This document shows positions 1 through 8,982 of a stretch of 64,000 nt of DNA, piece by piece. The DNA is from G963667425 sp963667425 [NCBI: bacterium] (GTDB lineage Bacteria; UBP6; UBA1177). The DNA is taken from positions 2,480,001-2,544,000 of the forward strand of contig OY763407.1 of NCBI GenBank assembly GCA_963667425.1, read 5' to 3'. Below the pieces are notes generated by a model, which saw nothing but the letters and a program-made list of their open reading frames with translations, was not told the origin of the DNA and did no database searches. How positions within the stretch are numbered: position 1 is the stretch's first letter; every line of letters starts with the position of its first letter. The position numbers and the translations under genes were made by a program.

Positions 1-2
1 AG

Positions 3-2030
3 AGTAGTGAAGATGTTATTGAAATAGAAGAAGACGAAAGTGAAATCGAAGTTCAGGAAAACAAATCTGATTCATCTCCAATAGAAGTTGAGGTTGAAGA
101 AGAAGTTGTTGTTGATGCTGATAAAATGACAGAAAAAGAGAAAAGTATAACAGTTGAAAAGAAAACTATAGTTTCAAAAGAGGAAATTCAGGAAAGTGGA
201 GCCAAAAATCTTGGTGAAGCAATGAGCAATCAGCTTGGTATTCAAGTTAGTAAAAATGCCTATAGCAATCGAGGTGCTCCTCAGGGAATACAGATACAAG
301 GTTGTGAGCCAAGCAGGGTTTTAATTTTAATTGATGGAAAAAAGGTTATAGGAAATTCAGATGGAATCGTTGATGCTTCACAATTGCCACTTGAAGATGT
401 TGAAAGGATAGAAATTATTAAAGGTTCGTCTTCAGCTCTTTATGGCAGTGATGCAATATGCGGAGTTGTAAACATAATTACCAAAACTTCCTTTAATAGA
501 AAATCTTTTGGAGGCAAAGCTGAATATGGTTCACATCAGACCAGACAAGTTGCTGCGAATTTTCAGACACCAATTAATAAAAAAACCTTCATAAAACTTG
601 ATGCCAACTATTTCGGAACCGAAGGCTACGACATGGATGAATCAGATAAAGCAACAGACGGTGATATTATAAATTCAGTTAAAACAGCAGCTTCATTAGG
701 TTTCAGATCAGCTGAAAAATGGAGAATAGACCTTGATGGTGATTTTTACTACGAAGATAAAGAAAAAATCTCTTCATATACAAAAGGTAACAATTTAAAA
801 GAATACTACTCAACACTTAATAGAGAAGTTTACAGAACAGGTGGCGCTCTATCTTTTAACTATAACTTCAATGAAACAGACATGCTCCAGTTAAAACTTT
901 ATGATAACTATTTCAAGAGAAATTCTACAGATGATCTTCAGAAAAGTCCCGAAATAAGTGAAAGAGAAACTGATAATAACTTTTATAATGCAAGTTTTAA
1001 TGCACGTATTCTATTTGGAACATGGAATCTTTTATATGGCGGAATAAGTTTTGACAGCGAGTGGCTTGATGATAAAAAGAATGAAACCAAAATTGTTGAT
1101 GCCTCTACCAGCGAAACAGAGAAAAAATCAAACATAGATAACAAAACACTTTGGAACAGTGCTGTTTTTATTCAGGATGAAATGATTCCTACAGATTGGA
1201 TGACAATAGTTCCGGGAGTACGATTTAGCTATTCAGAAAAATTTGATTACATGTTTACTCCTAAACTGAGTCTGAAATTTCTTGTAAATGATGATTTCAC
1301 AATAAACGCATCTTATGGAATGGGGTATAAAACACCGACACTTAAACATCTTTACTATACATTTGAACATACAGTTTTCGGCAACATTATAGGTGTAAAT
1401 GGAAATCCAGATTTAAAACCGGAAACATCGCACAGTTTTAATCTTGGATTTGAGCTGATTCCATATGGAAAGAAAAGTCTCATAAGTTTAAATGGATATT
1501 ACAATATTTATAAAGATTTCATAGATATTGATTACAGTGATCCTGAGTGGGTTGGCAGTAATAGTTATTACACCTACAAAAATATATCCGAAGCAAGAAC
1601 GTATGGCTTAGAAAGCGGCTTTAAATTTCCTTTTCTTGATTATTTTACTTTAAGCGGTGGTTATGTACTTCTTTTTGCAGAAAATCTGGATGATGAAACA
1701 GATCTTCCTCATCGTCCTAAACATCAGGTAAAAACAGAACTTAAATTTCACAGCAAAAATTTAGGGCTTACAGCACTCCTTTCAGGAATGTATCAGAGTA
1801 AAGTTTATACAAATAATGAAAATACAATTATATCCTCACAGTTCTTTCTTCTTAACGCATATCTTGAAAAAAATTTCAATGATTGGCTTAGATTTTATCT
1901 TAGAGGCTCAAACATAACAAATGTAAAACGTGATCCAGACGATACAAATGACATGAGACCGCAACCGGGAATAGAACTTTTTGGAGGAATCGTCTGGAAC
2001 TACAGCTGGAACAGGAAAAAGGAGAAATAA
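3..2030 (+). CDS. TonB-dependent outer-membrane receptor, 5' end cut by window edge
   Basis: Outer-membrane receptor that would import a metal chelate or heme using TonB energy. The reading frame is open to the left edge: about 40 acidic codons (E, D, V, S rich) precede the first ATG at 126, so that ATG is not the start and the signal peptide lies outside the window. The plug domain is recognisable (DGKKVIGNSDG, then ERIEIIKGSSSALYGSDA and a GVVNIITK end), followed by a long beta-barrel with alternating aromatic strands and the late motifs YGMGYKTPTLKHLYY and NPDLKPETS. The stop is immediately followed by the ATG of an HmuY-like lipoprotein, a pairing typical of heme receptors (HmuR/HmuY in Bacteroidota). 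The ligand is inferred, not shown. The acidic N-terminal segment before the plug is unusual. Confidence 0.9.
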   Translation, partial: SSEDVIEIEEDESEIEVQENKSDSSPIEVEVEEEVVVDADKMTEKEKSITVEKKTIVSKEEIQESGAKNLGEAMSNQLGIQVSKNAYSNRGAPQGIQIQGCEPSRVLILIDGKKVIGNSDGIVDASQLPLEDVERIEIIKGSSSALYGSDAICGVVNIITKTSFNRKSFGGKAEYGSHQTRQVAANFQTPINKKTFIKLDANYFGTEGYDMDESDKATDGDIINSVKTAASLGFRSAEKWRIDLDGDFYYEDKEKISSYTKGNNLKEYYSTLNREVYRTGGALSFNYNFNETDMLQLKLYDNYFKRNSTDDLQKSPEISERETDNNFYNASFNARILFGTWNLLYGGISFDSEWLDDKKNETKIVDASTSETEKKSNIDNKTLWNSAVFIQDEMIPTDWMTIVPGVRFSYSEKFDYMFTPKLSLKFLVNDDFTINASYGMGYKTPTLKHLYYTFEHTVFGNIIGVNGNPDLKPETSHSFNLGFELIPYGKKSLISLNGYYNIYKDFIDIDYSDPEWVGSNSYYTYKNISEARTYGLESGFKFPFLDYFTLSGGYVLLFAENLDDETDLPHRPKHQVKTELKFHSKNLGLTALLSGMYQSKVYTNNENTIISSQFFLLNAYLEKNFNDWLRFYLRGSNITNVKRDPDDTNDMRPQPGIELFGGIVWNYSWNRKKEK

Positions 2031-3080
2031 ATGTTTAAAAATGTATTTTTTGCAATGCTTTTTGCAACTATAAGTACGGTTTTTATAATCTCATGCGATA
2101 CAGAAAGCATCAACAATGAAGAAGATGCACAAGACAACATGACAGCAGATCCGATATACTCCGAAACAAGAGAAAATATTGAAGCAAACGGAGAAGTAGA
2201 ATTTAACGGAAACAGTGATATATACTTTAGCTTTACAGAAGAAAAAATAGTAGAAGCTTCTATTAAAGATAAAACATGGGATCTGCATTTCAACGGATGG
2301 AACATATTTACAAACGGAGGGATATCAGGCAGTCATGCAGGTGGAGGCATATACATAAAAGCAGAAAAATATGACGATGTAACTGTTTCTGAAGTGCCTG
2401 GAATGGTATTTACAGATACCTATGGAAGCGTATTTGATAAATGGTATATAGCAGATATGGTCAACAGTTTCACAATATCAACAAAAGGACTGGTTTACCT
2501 CGTGAAAACAGACGAAACTGTATATAAAGTAAGAGTAGATTCATATTATGGAGATGTTCAGGGTGCACCAGTTTCAGGGATCTACACCATAAGTTTGGCG
2601 GATCTCTCCAATCTGGATGATATTAAAGTAATAGAAGGCATAGATGGCTCAGCTGGAGGAAGCTCTGGAGAAGGTGATGCAGGATACTTCTCATTTAAAA
2701 ATGGAATGCTTGAAATGACAGATAACGAAGCTAAAAACTCAACCGATTGGGATATGAGCTTTAAAAGATACAATATAAATCTTAATAGCGGAGTATCAGG
2801 CATTGGAAATATAACAGGATACAAACTCGGTGCAACAGATTTTGATGCAGTAACAGAAGCTGACATCCCGTCAGATGAAAACTTTGAGGACGACAGAATA
2901 AGACCGGTAATAGATAAATGGGCAATAATTGAAGATGAAAAACTTCTTTTTACCGATTACTACTACATCATCAGAACCGGAGACGGCAAACACTGGTATA
3001 AATTTTATCCCCTTGAAGTTACAAACCCGACAATTCAAGGCTATGACAAGTTAAGGTTCAGATTTGATAAGTTGAAGTAG
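2031..3080 (+). CDS. HmuY-like lipoprotein with two tandem HmuY domains
   Basis: Surface or periplasmic-face lipoprotein, probably a heme/metal-chelate binding partner of the upstream receptor. A lipobox ends in IISC (Cys22). Residues about 55-190 and 215-349 each look like a full HmuY-type unit: a W-D-(L/M)-x-F motif (W83 and W240) followed by N-G/S-G-(I/V)-S-G, and a later strand with a (Y/V)K(V/F) core (TVYKVRVDSYY; HWYKFYPLEV). HmuY proteins normally carry one such domain in about 200 residues, so this is a tandem duplication. It starts directly after the receptor stop and must be co-transcribed. The family call rests on motif recall; heme-ligand residues cannot be confirmed by eye. Confidence 0.75.
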   Translation: MFKNVFFAMLFATISTVFIISCDTESINNEEDAQDNMTADPIYSETRENIEANGEVEFNGNSDIYFSFTEEKIVEASIKDKTWDLHFNGWNIFTNGGISGSHAGGGIYIKAEKYDDVTVSEVPGMVFTDTYGSVFDKWYIADMVNSFTISTKGLVYLVKTDETVYKVRVDSYYGDVQGAPVSGIYTISLADLSNLDDIKVIEGIDGSAGGSSGEGDAGYFSFKNGMLEMTDNEAKNSTDWDMSFKRYNINLNSGVSGIGNITGYKLGATDFDAVTEADIPSDENFEDDRIRPVIDKWAIIEDEKLLFTDYYYIIRTGDGKHWYKFYPLEVTNPTIQGYDKLRFRFDKLK

Positions 3081-3141
3081 TGCTTTATCAGAGGTTTGCA
3101 GTATAATTAGGTGTTATTTTGAAATCATATAAAAGAGGAAA

Positions 3142-3804
3142 ATGAGCTTTAATATTATAAAAAAAGGTACTATAAACTACCTGCTAGATAATGATGGTAA
3201 AATAATAAAGTTTAATCCGTGGCTTGGAGAGCTGTTTACATTTATTTACGATACAGCAATGAAGAAATCTGTTTTTCCTAAATTGTTTAATGCCGATATT
3301 AAAAATCATTTTGAGATACTAAAAAAAGAGTTTAAAGATATACATGCTTTAAATGTAATTGAAATAGCATCAGGTAGCGGCTCTTTTTTATCATGTCTGC
3401 CCAATGACAACAAATATACGGGAATTGATATAAGTAAAGGCTTATTAAAAAAAACTTCTAAAAGGCTGCATAAGTATGGTTTCAAAAACTATGAACTTTA
3501 TAACACATCTGCTGAAATTCTGCCTTTTGATGTGAATACTTTTGATATGGCTGTCTGTAATCTGTCTTTGAATTTCTTTAATAATACAAATTTGTTTTTA
3601 CAGGAAATAGGAAGGGTTTTAAAAAAAGGCGCTTTCTTTTTCGGTAGTGTTCCTGTTCCTGAAAGAAATTTTAGAAATAGCAATATCCGTGGAAAATTAT
3701 ATTCAGAGAATGAGCTAAAAGAACTGTTTTTGCGGAATGGTTTTATTTTTGAAAGCAGAAACTATGTAAATGGCGCAATTTTATATTTTTCAGCAACACT
3801 ATAA
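3142..3804 (+). CDS. Class I SAM-dependent methyltransferase (Methyltransf_11 type)
   Basis: Soluble methyltransferase of unknown substrate. Motif I is VIEIASGSGSF (residues 72-82) and the acidic SAM-ribose residue lies in YTGIDIS. Motif II/post II is FDMAVCNLSLNFF and post III is EIGRVLKKGAFFFGSVP. At 220 residues it is a minimal single-domain enzyme. The ATG follows a GAGG ribosome site at 3135. It lies 61 bases after the HmuY-like gene on the same strand and just before trmO, so it may belong to the receptor operon. Similar small methyltransferases recur in iron-uptake loci of anaerobes, which is established only as an association. Substrate unknown. Confidence 0.85.
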   Translation: MSFNIIKKGTINYLLDNDGKIIKFNPWLGELFTFIYDTAMKKSVFPKLFNADIKNHFEILKKEFKDIHALNVIEIASGSGSFLSCLPNDNKYTGIDISKGLLKKTSKRLHKYGFKNYELYNTSAEILPFDVNTFDMAVCNLSLNFFNNTNLFLQEIGRVLKKGAFFFGSVPVPERNFRNSNIRGKLYSENELKELFLRNGFIFESRNYVNGAILYFSATL

Positions 3805-3836
3805 GTTTTCTTTAAATGTTATTTTCAGGAGGTTCT

Positions 3837-4334
3837 ATGAATAGTGAAGATATACTTTTTAAACCCATAGGAATTATCCATTCTCCGCATAAAGTACTTA
3901 ATGAAATTCCAATTCAGCCTGTTTTTGCTGAAAATATTGAGGGAACAGTTGAACTTTATCCTGAATTTATAAAAGGATTAAAAAGTCTTAAGCATTTTTC
4001 CCATATTTTTCTTTTTTATCATTTTCATAAATCTGAGAAAACTATGCTTAATTTAAAACCATATCTTGCAGATGAGGAACATGGGATTTTTGCAACGAGA
4101 GCTCCTCATCGTCCAAATAAAATTGGTATGAGTCTTGTCCGGCTGGTGAACATTGAAGAAAACATTCTCTGTTTAAAAGATGTAGACATACTTGACGGCA
4201 CACCGCTTTTAGATATCAAGCCTTATATAAAAAGATTTGATTCAAGAGAGGATGTTTTATCAGGATGGCAGGATGATATTTCTGATCATGTTGCTGTTGT
4301 TAACGGTTTACGAGATTATAAAAAGAATAGCTGA
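3837..4334 (+). CDS. trmO: TrmO/TsaA-family tRNA (m6t6A37) methyltransferase
   Basis: TrmO N6-methylates threonylcarbamoyladenosine-37 in tRNA using SAM bound to a small beta-barrel. The start is set at 3837 because AGGAGG (3827-3832) sits just upstream and because family members begin with the motif F-x-P-I-G-x-I-H-S-P, found here at once (FKPIGIIHSP). An in-frame ATG 21 bases upstream has no such site. The signature RAPHRPNKIGMS occurs at residues 88-99, and DVLDGTPLLDIKPY is the usual C-terminal motif (here DILDGTPLLDIKPY). Length 165 residues is normal for the bacterial single-domain form. TsaA-family genes are often found beside metal-uptake genes, so a role other than tRNA modification cannot be excluded. 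Confidence 0.88.
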   Translation: MNSEDILFKPIGIIHSPHKVLNEIPIQPVFAENIEGTVELYPEFIKGLKSLKHFSHIFLFYHFHKSEKTMLNLKPYLADEEHGIFATRAPHRPNKIGMSLVRLVNIEENILCLKDVDILDGTPLLDIKPYIKRFDSREDVLSGWQDDISDHVAVVNGLRDYKKNS

Positions 4335-4358
4335 CGTTGATAAGCTGTATTTTTCTTT

Positions 4359-5150
4359 TTATTTTTTTTCAAGGTAACCTGTCGTAAAATATTTGTCTTC
4401 TATTTTTTCATTATATTTTATTTTATCTATTTTCATGTCCGAAACTCTGCCATTCTGCTTGTTTATCATAACCATGTGCATAATTTTATACTGACCTGAG
4501 CTTCCTTCAATTTTTTGTATTTCTTTTGTTTCGAGTTCTTTATGTAGAGAACCATCAAGATCGTAATAAATTGATTTTCTTATAATTTTATCTTTTACAG
4601 AGTAGTATGCTGTTTTTTTTGAAAACCCGTTTTCGTCTGCGATGTCACTGGTTTTTGGTTTTATTTCAATTACCCAGCATTGTTCTCCTTTAATTATTTC
4701 TTTTCCGATTAATTTATAACTGAATTCATTTATATCAGGATAGCTCATATCTGCATATGAAAATTCTGACCCCATAAAGTTTTTTGATTTTTCGCTGCTT
4801 ATAATTCTTCTGGTTTTTCTAAGTGCCGGCATATAAAGCCATCTGTCATCATCTTTTTTCTCATAATCAAATGTGAGTAGTCCGGTATCTTTTACATCTG
4901 CTGGAGAAATAAATTTCATCAGTTTCTTTTCTGTTTTACCTTCGTCGTACAATTTTGTAACAGTTGCAATTTTTCTTATTCTTTGATTTCCTTTCCCATC
5001 TATAATGGTAAGTGTTGAAATTCCTTCCATACCTTTAAGTTTTGTAAGATCCTGAGCATCTTTTACAATAATCTCAGGGTTTATTGTCTCTTCTGCTTCA
5101 AGAAAAGAAGCTGCCATAAACAGGATGGCAATTAAAAAAAATTTTTTCAT
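4359..5150 (-). CDS. LolA-fold outer-membrane lipoprotein-sorting-like protein (PF17131 type), cassette 1
   Basis: Exported protein of the 'outer membrane lipoprotein-sorting protein' family, thought to adopt a LolA/LolB-like half-barrel that carries hydrophobic cargo across the periplasm. The start at 5150 is chosen because GGAGG lies directly upstream (5154-5159) and it yields a clean signal peptide (MKKFFLIAILFMAASFLEA). An upstream ATG at 5162 overlaps that ribosome site. Family hallmarks are visible: LMKFISPADVKDTGLLTFDY, DDRWLYMPALRKTRRI and FMGSEFSYADM. It is the last gene of the RND-barrel-LolA unit and has a paralogue at 23336-24115. Cargo unknown; hopanoid/sterol or other lipid transport would be an analogy. 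Confidence 0.85.
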   Translation of the reverse strand: MKKFFLIAILFMAASFLEAEETINPEIIVKDAQDLTKLKGMEGISTLTIIDGKGNQRIRKIATVTKLYDEGKTEKKLMKFISPADVKDTGLLTFDYEKKDDDRWLYMPALRKTRRIISSEKSKNFMGSEFSYADMSYPDINEFSYKLIGKEIIKGEQCWVIEIKPKTSDIADENGFSKKTAYYSVKDKIIRKSIYYDLDGSLHKELETKEIQKIEGSSGQYKIMHMVMINKQNGRVSDMKIDKIKYNEKIEDKYFTTGYLEKK

Positions 5151-5162
5151 GAGTTCCTCCAT

Positions 5163-6446
5163 TTAATAACTTGTTTTAAGCTGAACAAAGATTCCATTTA
5201 GTGATGAATCTATTTTATTGTAAAGAGACTCCTCTTTTCCTATAAAAACCCTTCCACCGGCAGAAACAGTAAAAGCATCTGTAATATCATATGAAACTTT
5301 AGGAATCAAAAGAAGTTCTGTCGTTGTAAAATTGTACATTGTAAAAACTTCCATTTTAAGGGTTTCATATAAAAGTTTCAGTTCACCTCTTATAGAAATT
5401 GAATACGTTGTTTTATCTGTCTGATAAAAAAATAACCTGTTGAAATTTTCAACTTCATAACAGGGATTTTTTATGCTGTTTTCTTCATAATCAAAAACAT
5501 AAGTGCCTATATACTGAACAATCAAATTGAAGTCTCCAAATTCTTTATCTGCGCCAACAATATATTTTATAAAAGGATTGTAAACATACAGGTTTTCTTT
5601 ATAGTTCTCATAAGGCAGAGAAAAAGCGGCTTCTCCTCGCAATCCTATGGCACCGTCAGGAGTCGCTGAAAAATCTATGCCAAAAACATGCACTCTTGAA
5701 GGTTTTAAATTAAGATTCAGTCCAGAACTGTCTTGAGTTGCGTCTATTCCTGGAGTTGTGCCATATCCGTTAAAATATGATACTGAACCGTCAAAAGAGG
5801 GAAATGTCAGGTCAAATTTTAATGCAAAACCACTGTTTTTAAGGTTGAAATCAGGGTACTTTTTCTCAAATTCAAATCCGTCAATATTATATTCCGATGC
5901 AGTGTAAAATGGAATCCATATGGCATCTATTTTTAAAGGCTCAAGATTAATTGTGCTGTTTACAATAAAATTTCCACTTCTTCTGTCATCATCTTCAGTT
6001 GTAAAATCAAACAGACTATAGGGTGTTATATTGTTTGTAGGATTTATTCCGTCCGCTCTTCCCCAGACAACAATCTGCTTGCCAATCTTAAAATCAACAG
6101 GACCGGCATAAACATAGGAGTAAGCTTCTCTTAAGTCTATATTTGTGAAAGAGTTATCGGATTTATAACCTCCGGAAGATCTTAACTCAGAAAAAGCACC
6201 ACCAAAATGTTCTTTTTCAACTTTAAATTTTAGGGAAATTTCTCCATATCCGGTTTTCATTTCCGCTTCTTTTTTATTCGGAACTTTTCCGGCAAAAAAA
6301 ACACCTCTTATGTATCCGTTGACTTCTAAATTTTCAGGATTTTCTTTTTCTGAATTTGTTTCCACATTTAGAGAGTCCTCAAAAAAAGTTTGAGCCGAAA
6401 TTACCGAGTAAATTAATATAACAATTAGGATTGTATATGCTTTCAT
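5163..6446 (-). CDS. DUF1302-like outer-membrane beta-barrel, cassette 1
   Basis: Predicted outer-membrane barrel with a signal peptide (about 18 residues, ending SAQ) and alternating hydrophobic strands up to a C-terminal aromatic (LKTSY). The motif FKIGKQIVVWGRADGINPTNNI resembles the 'G-R-Q-x-V-x-W-G-x-x-x-x-N-x-x-D' hallmark of DUF1302 proteins, which commonly travel with RND/MMPL exporters and LolA-like or DUF1329 proteins. It lies 1 base after the RND gene and 12 bases before the LolA-like gene, so the three are one operon. It would be the outer-membrane exit or acceptor of the system. Family assignment is by motif and context; paralogue at 22131-23339. Confidence 0.78.
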   Translation of the reverse strand: MKAYTILIVILIYSVISAQTFFEDSLNVETNSEKENPENLEVNGYIRGVFFAGKVPNKKEAEMKTGYGEISLKFKVEKEHFGGAFSELRSSGGYKSDNSFTNIDLREAYSYVYAGPVDFKIGKQIVVWGRADGINPTNNITPYSLFDFTTEDDDRRSGNFIVNSTINLEPLKIDAIWIPFYTASEYNIDGFEFEKKYPDFNLKNSGFALKFDLTFPSFDGSVSYFNGYGTTPGIDATQDSSGLNLNLKPSRVHVFGIDFSATPDGAIGLRGEAAFSLPYENYKENLYVYNPFIKYIVGADKEFGDFNLIVQYIGTYVFDYEENSIKNPCYEVENFNRLFFYQTDKTTYSISIRGELKLLYETLKMEVFTMYNFTTTELLLIPKVSYDITDAFTVSAGGRVFIGKEESLYNKIDSSLNGIFVQLKTSY

Positions 6447-6447
6447 T

Positions 6448-8733
6448 TTAAACCTCTATACAATCTGGTTTTTCCGCCGGTTCAAGAAATTTTGGTTTTA
6501 TCAATAAAACTAATGAAGGGATAATAACAAGTGCACCAAAAAGACAGGCAAATATTGAAACAACAACAAGAAAACCGAAAAATTCTACTGGTAGAAAATT
6601 GGATGTCAGCAGTATGGAAAACCCCACAATTACAGAAAAAGCATTAAAAATTATTCCTCTGCCTGACGTAAGAAGAGTGTGCTTTGCCGCTTCAGAATAA
6701 TCAAGTCCACTTGCCCTTTCTTCCTTATATCTCCAGAGAAAATGAATAGTATAGTCAATTCCTACACCTATCATAATTGATGAAAGGAGCGCAGTAACCA
6801 TATTTAAATGAATTCCCATAAGACCCATCAGCCCGAAAAGAATGGGAAGAGAAAGTACAAGCGGAACAGCAGAAATCAGACCTGCGGAAAAAGACCTGAA
6901 AAGCATCATAAGAAAAATTCCTACAATAATAATTGCCAGAACAAGAGAAAAAAGTTGTCCGTTAACCACACCGTCGGAAAGTTCCAAAAATATTCTACCG
7001 AGTCCTCCTATATACTGAACTTCCTTTTCTTCTTTTGTTATTTCCCGTATGCGTGACATAATTCTTCTGAGTTCAGGTGTACTTGAGGTGTTTATTCTTG
7101 CATTGATCAGTGCGTTTTGATAAGGAAAATCTATCATTTTTTCCAGATCTTCAGGTTCTCCGCTCATGGAATAAAGTTCAAAGTACTGTGCAACAGCCTC
7201 TTTTGTATCCGGTATTTTATCGTATCCCTGTTCTCCTTTGTCGTTGAGAGCTCTGCTCATTTGTCTTACAACCCTTGCAATAGAAGTTGTGACAGTAACT
7301 CCATGAATTTTTTTGATTTCTTTTTCCATACGATCAATCTTCTTCAGTAGAACAGGGTCTTTTATATTTCCGTGAACAGAAATCAGAACATTAAACATTC
7401 CGCCCATTTTATTTTTGACCATATTGGATGAATATACAACAGGATGATCTGACGGAAAATAGTTGTCAGAGTCAGAATCTACAATTATCATTGGAATTCC
7501 GATTGATGCTGTAAGTGTGAATAAAATTGAAAATAGCAGCACTTTTTTAGGTTTTGAAGAAACAATATTGCCGAAAAATTCAAGGAGTTTCTCCAGCATA
7601 TGCTTTTTCCCTGATTTATTTAAAACTTTTTTGCCGGTCGGCAGTAATGAAACAACAGCCGGAATAAAAAGCAGGCTTGCGATAAGTGCAAACGAAATTC
7701 CGACTGCTGCAAGAATTCCCAGCCTTTTAGCTGAAATCAGTACTTGCCCTGAAAGACACAACATTCCTGCAATAGTTGTCAGCCCTGTCATTATAACAGG
7801 TTTACCCAGAGACCTTATCATTCTGATAGCGATTTCACGACCTGAGAGTTTACTTCCCTCAATATTATCTTCCTGATATTTGGCTATCATGTGAATTCCG
7901 TAATCATTTGCAACTGCAATTAAAATAACTGGAAGTAATATTGTTACAACTGATATTTTCCAGCCTAAAAAAGGCATAAGGCCCATTGAAACAATAATGG
8001 ACATTACAACAACCATTGAAGGAAGAAGTACTCCTCTTGCCTGCCTGAAGCAGAAAAAAAGGAATAAAAAAGTGATTAAAAGACCCCAGGGAAGAAGTTT
8101 GCTGAAATCTTTTTTCATATTGATTGAAACATTCAGCTTTCTGAATTGAGTACCACCGACAATAGCTTCTTCAGACCCTGGCTCTTCCTTAATAAGCTTT
8201 TCCATTTCAGGAACAATAAAGTTGTCTGAAACATCATCCTTGAGAAGTCCTATTATTCCGGTAACAGTAAAATCTTCGGAAACAACACTTCCATAAACTA
8301 TATCATTATCCATTAGTTCTTTCCTGAGTTTTTCCCGTTCCTCCTTGTTTTTCGGAATATAATTCACAGCAGGATCAACAAGCATTGCTCCATTCTCTCC
8401 CTTAATGCTTTTAAGTTCAAACAAGGAGAGAACTTTGTCTACACCCTTAATAAATTTCATCTTTCTGGATATATTTTTTACCCTTTTTAAAGTATCCGCA
8501 TTCAAAACATCATCAGTTTTTACAAGAATCATTACCATATCTGTTCCACCGTATATTTCTTCGATCTTATCGTTATTCATGCGAGCGGGCATAGTTTTTG
8601 ATAAGTCGTTAGTCATATCAGGATCCATTTGGGATTTTGGAAGCTGAAAAGCGAACAGGACTGTTATTCCGATAAATAAAATGACTGTCAGCCATCTCAT
8701 ATCAATAATTTGTTCAGCAAAACTTTTTTTCAT
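6448..8733 (-). CDS. RND superfamily (MMPL/HAE3-type) exporter, cassette 1
   Basis: Inner-membrane proton-driven exporter. The protein is an internal duplication: each half has one membrane span, a large periplasmic loop and a five-helix bundle. Conserved acidic residues lie in the bundle helices (ANDYGIH at 275-281; GIDYTIH at 658-664), where RND pumps relay protons. At 761 residues it is the short HAE3/MMPL form, which lacks the long docking loops of AcrB and usually handles lipids or hydrophobic compounds (hopanoid exporter HpnN is a known relative). The ATG is preceded by a strong GGAGGAG site. Expression is probably repressed by the divergent TetR protein through palindromes at 8757-8800. 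Confidence 0.92.
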   Translation of the reverse strand: MKKSFAEQIIDMRWLTVILFIGITVLFAFQLPKSQMDPDMTNDLSKTMPARMNNDKIEEIYGGTDMVMILVKTDDVLNADTLKRVKNISRKMKFIKGVDKVLSLFELKSIKGENGAMLVDPAVNYIPKNKEEREKLRKELMDNDIVYGSVVSEDFTVTGIIGLLKDDVSDNFIVPEMEKLIKEEPGSEEAIVGGTQFRKLNVSINMKKDFSKLLPWGLLITFLFLFFCFRQARGVLLPSMVVVMSIIVSMGLMPFLGWKISVVTILLPVILIAVANDYGIHMIAKYQEDNIEGSKLSGREIAIRMIRSLGKPVIMTGLTTIAGMLCLSGQVLISAKRLGILAAVGISFALIASLLFIPAVVSLLPTGKKVLNKSGKKHMLEKLLEFFGNIVSSKPKKVLLFSILFTLTASIGIPMIIVDSDSDNYFPSDHPVVYSSNMVKNKMGGMFNVLISVHGNIKDPVLLKKIDRMEKEIKKIHGVTVTTSIARVVRQMSRALNDKGEQGYDKIPDTKEAVAQYFELYSMSGEPEDLEKMIDFPYQNALINARINTSSTPELRRIMSRIREITKEEKEVQYIGGLGRIFLELSDGVVNGQLFSLVLAIIIVGIFLMMLFRSFSAGLISAVPLVLSLPILFGLMGLMGIHLNMVTALLSSIMIGVGIDYTIHFLWRYKEERASGLDYSEAAKHTLLTSGRGIIFNAFSVIVGFSILLTSNFLPVEFFGFLVVVSIFACLFGALVIIPSLVLLIKPKFLEPAEKPDCIEV

Positions 8734-8756
8734 TAACTCCTCCTTTGTTTTTTTTA

Positions 8757-8770
8757 TGAACCATGGTTCA
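8757..8770. promoter_or_regulatory. TetR operator candidate O1, perfect 14-bp palindrome
   Basis: TGAACCATGGTTCA is a perfect palindrome in the RND1-TetR intergenic region, 24 bases upstream of the RND start codon. A near-identical copy (8787-8800) is centred exactly 30 bp away, about three helical turns, as expected for cooperative TetR dimers. Confidence 0.75.
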
Positions 8771-8786
8771 GTTGCTGTTTATTTTA

Positions 8787-8800
8787 TGAACCTTGGTTCA
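8787..8800. promoter_or_regulatory. TetR operator candidate O2
   Basis: TGAACCTTGGTTCA matches O1 at 13 of 14 positions and keeps both TGAACC/GGTTCA half-sites. It shares the helical face with O1. Confidence 0.72.
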
Positions 8801-8872
8801 CATTGTCAAGGAATTATATATAAACATGCTTTTTATATTTGTAGTAATAGATTTTTGCATTTGTTTTTTCTA

Positions 8873-8886
8873 TGAACTATAGTTCT
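8873..8886. promoter_or_regulatory. TetR operator candidate O3 (weaker)
   Basis: TGAACTATAGTTCT keeps the GAAC/GTTC half-sites with a changed centre. It lies 97 bases before the tetR start, where it could mediate autoregulation of the divergent gene. Confidence 0.55.
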
Positions 8887-8982
8887 GTTTTAATAATGTT
8901 TTTTTATAAACATATTTTTGCTTTTATTTGAAATAAAACCTGGTCTCATATAATATAAAAAAGAATTTGGAGGTTTACTGAT

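Noticed and set aside
126-128. ATG at 126 as start of the first TonB receptor
   Set aside because: The frame stays open to base 3 upstream and the sequence after this ATG has no signal peptide, so the gene continues beyond the window.
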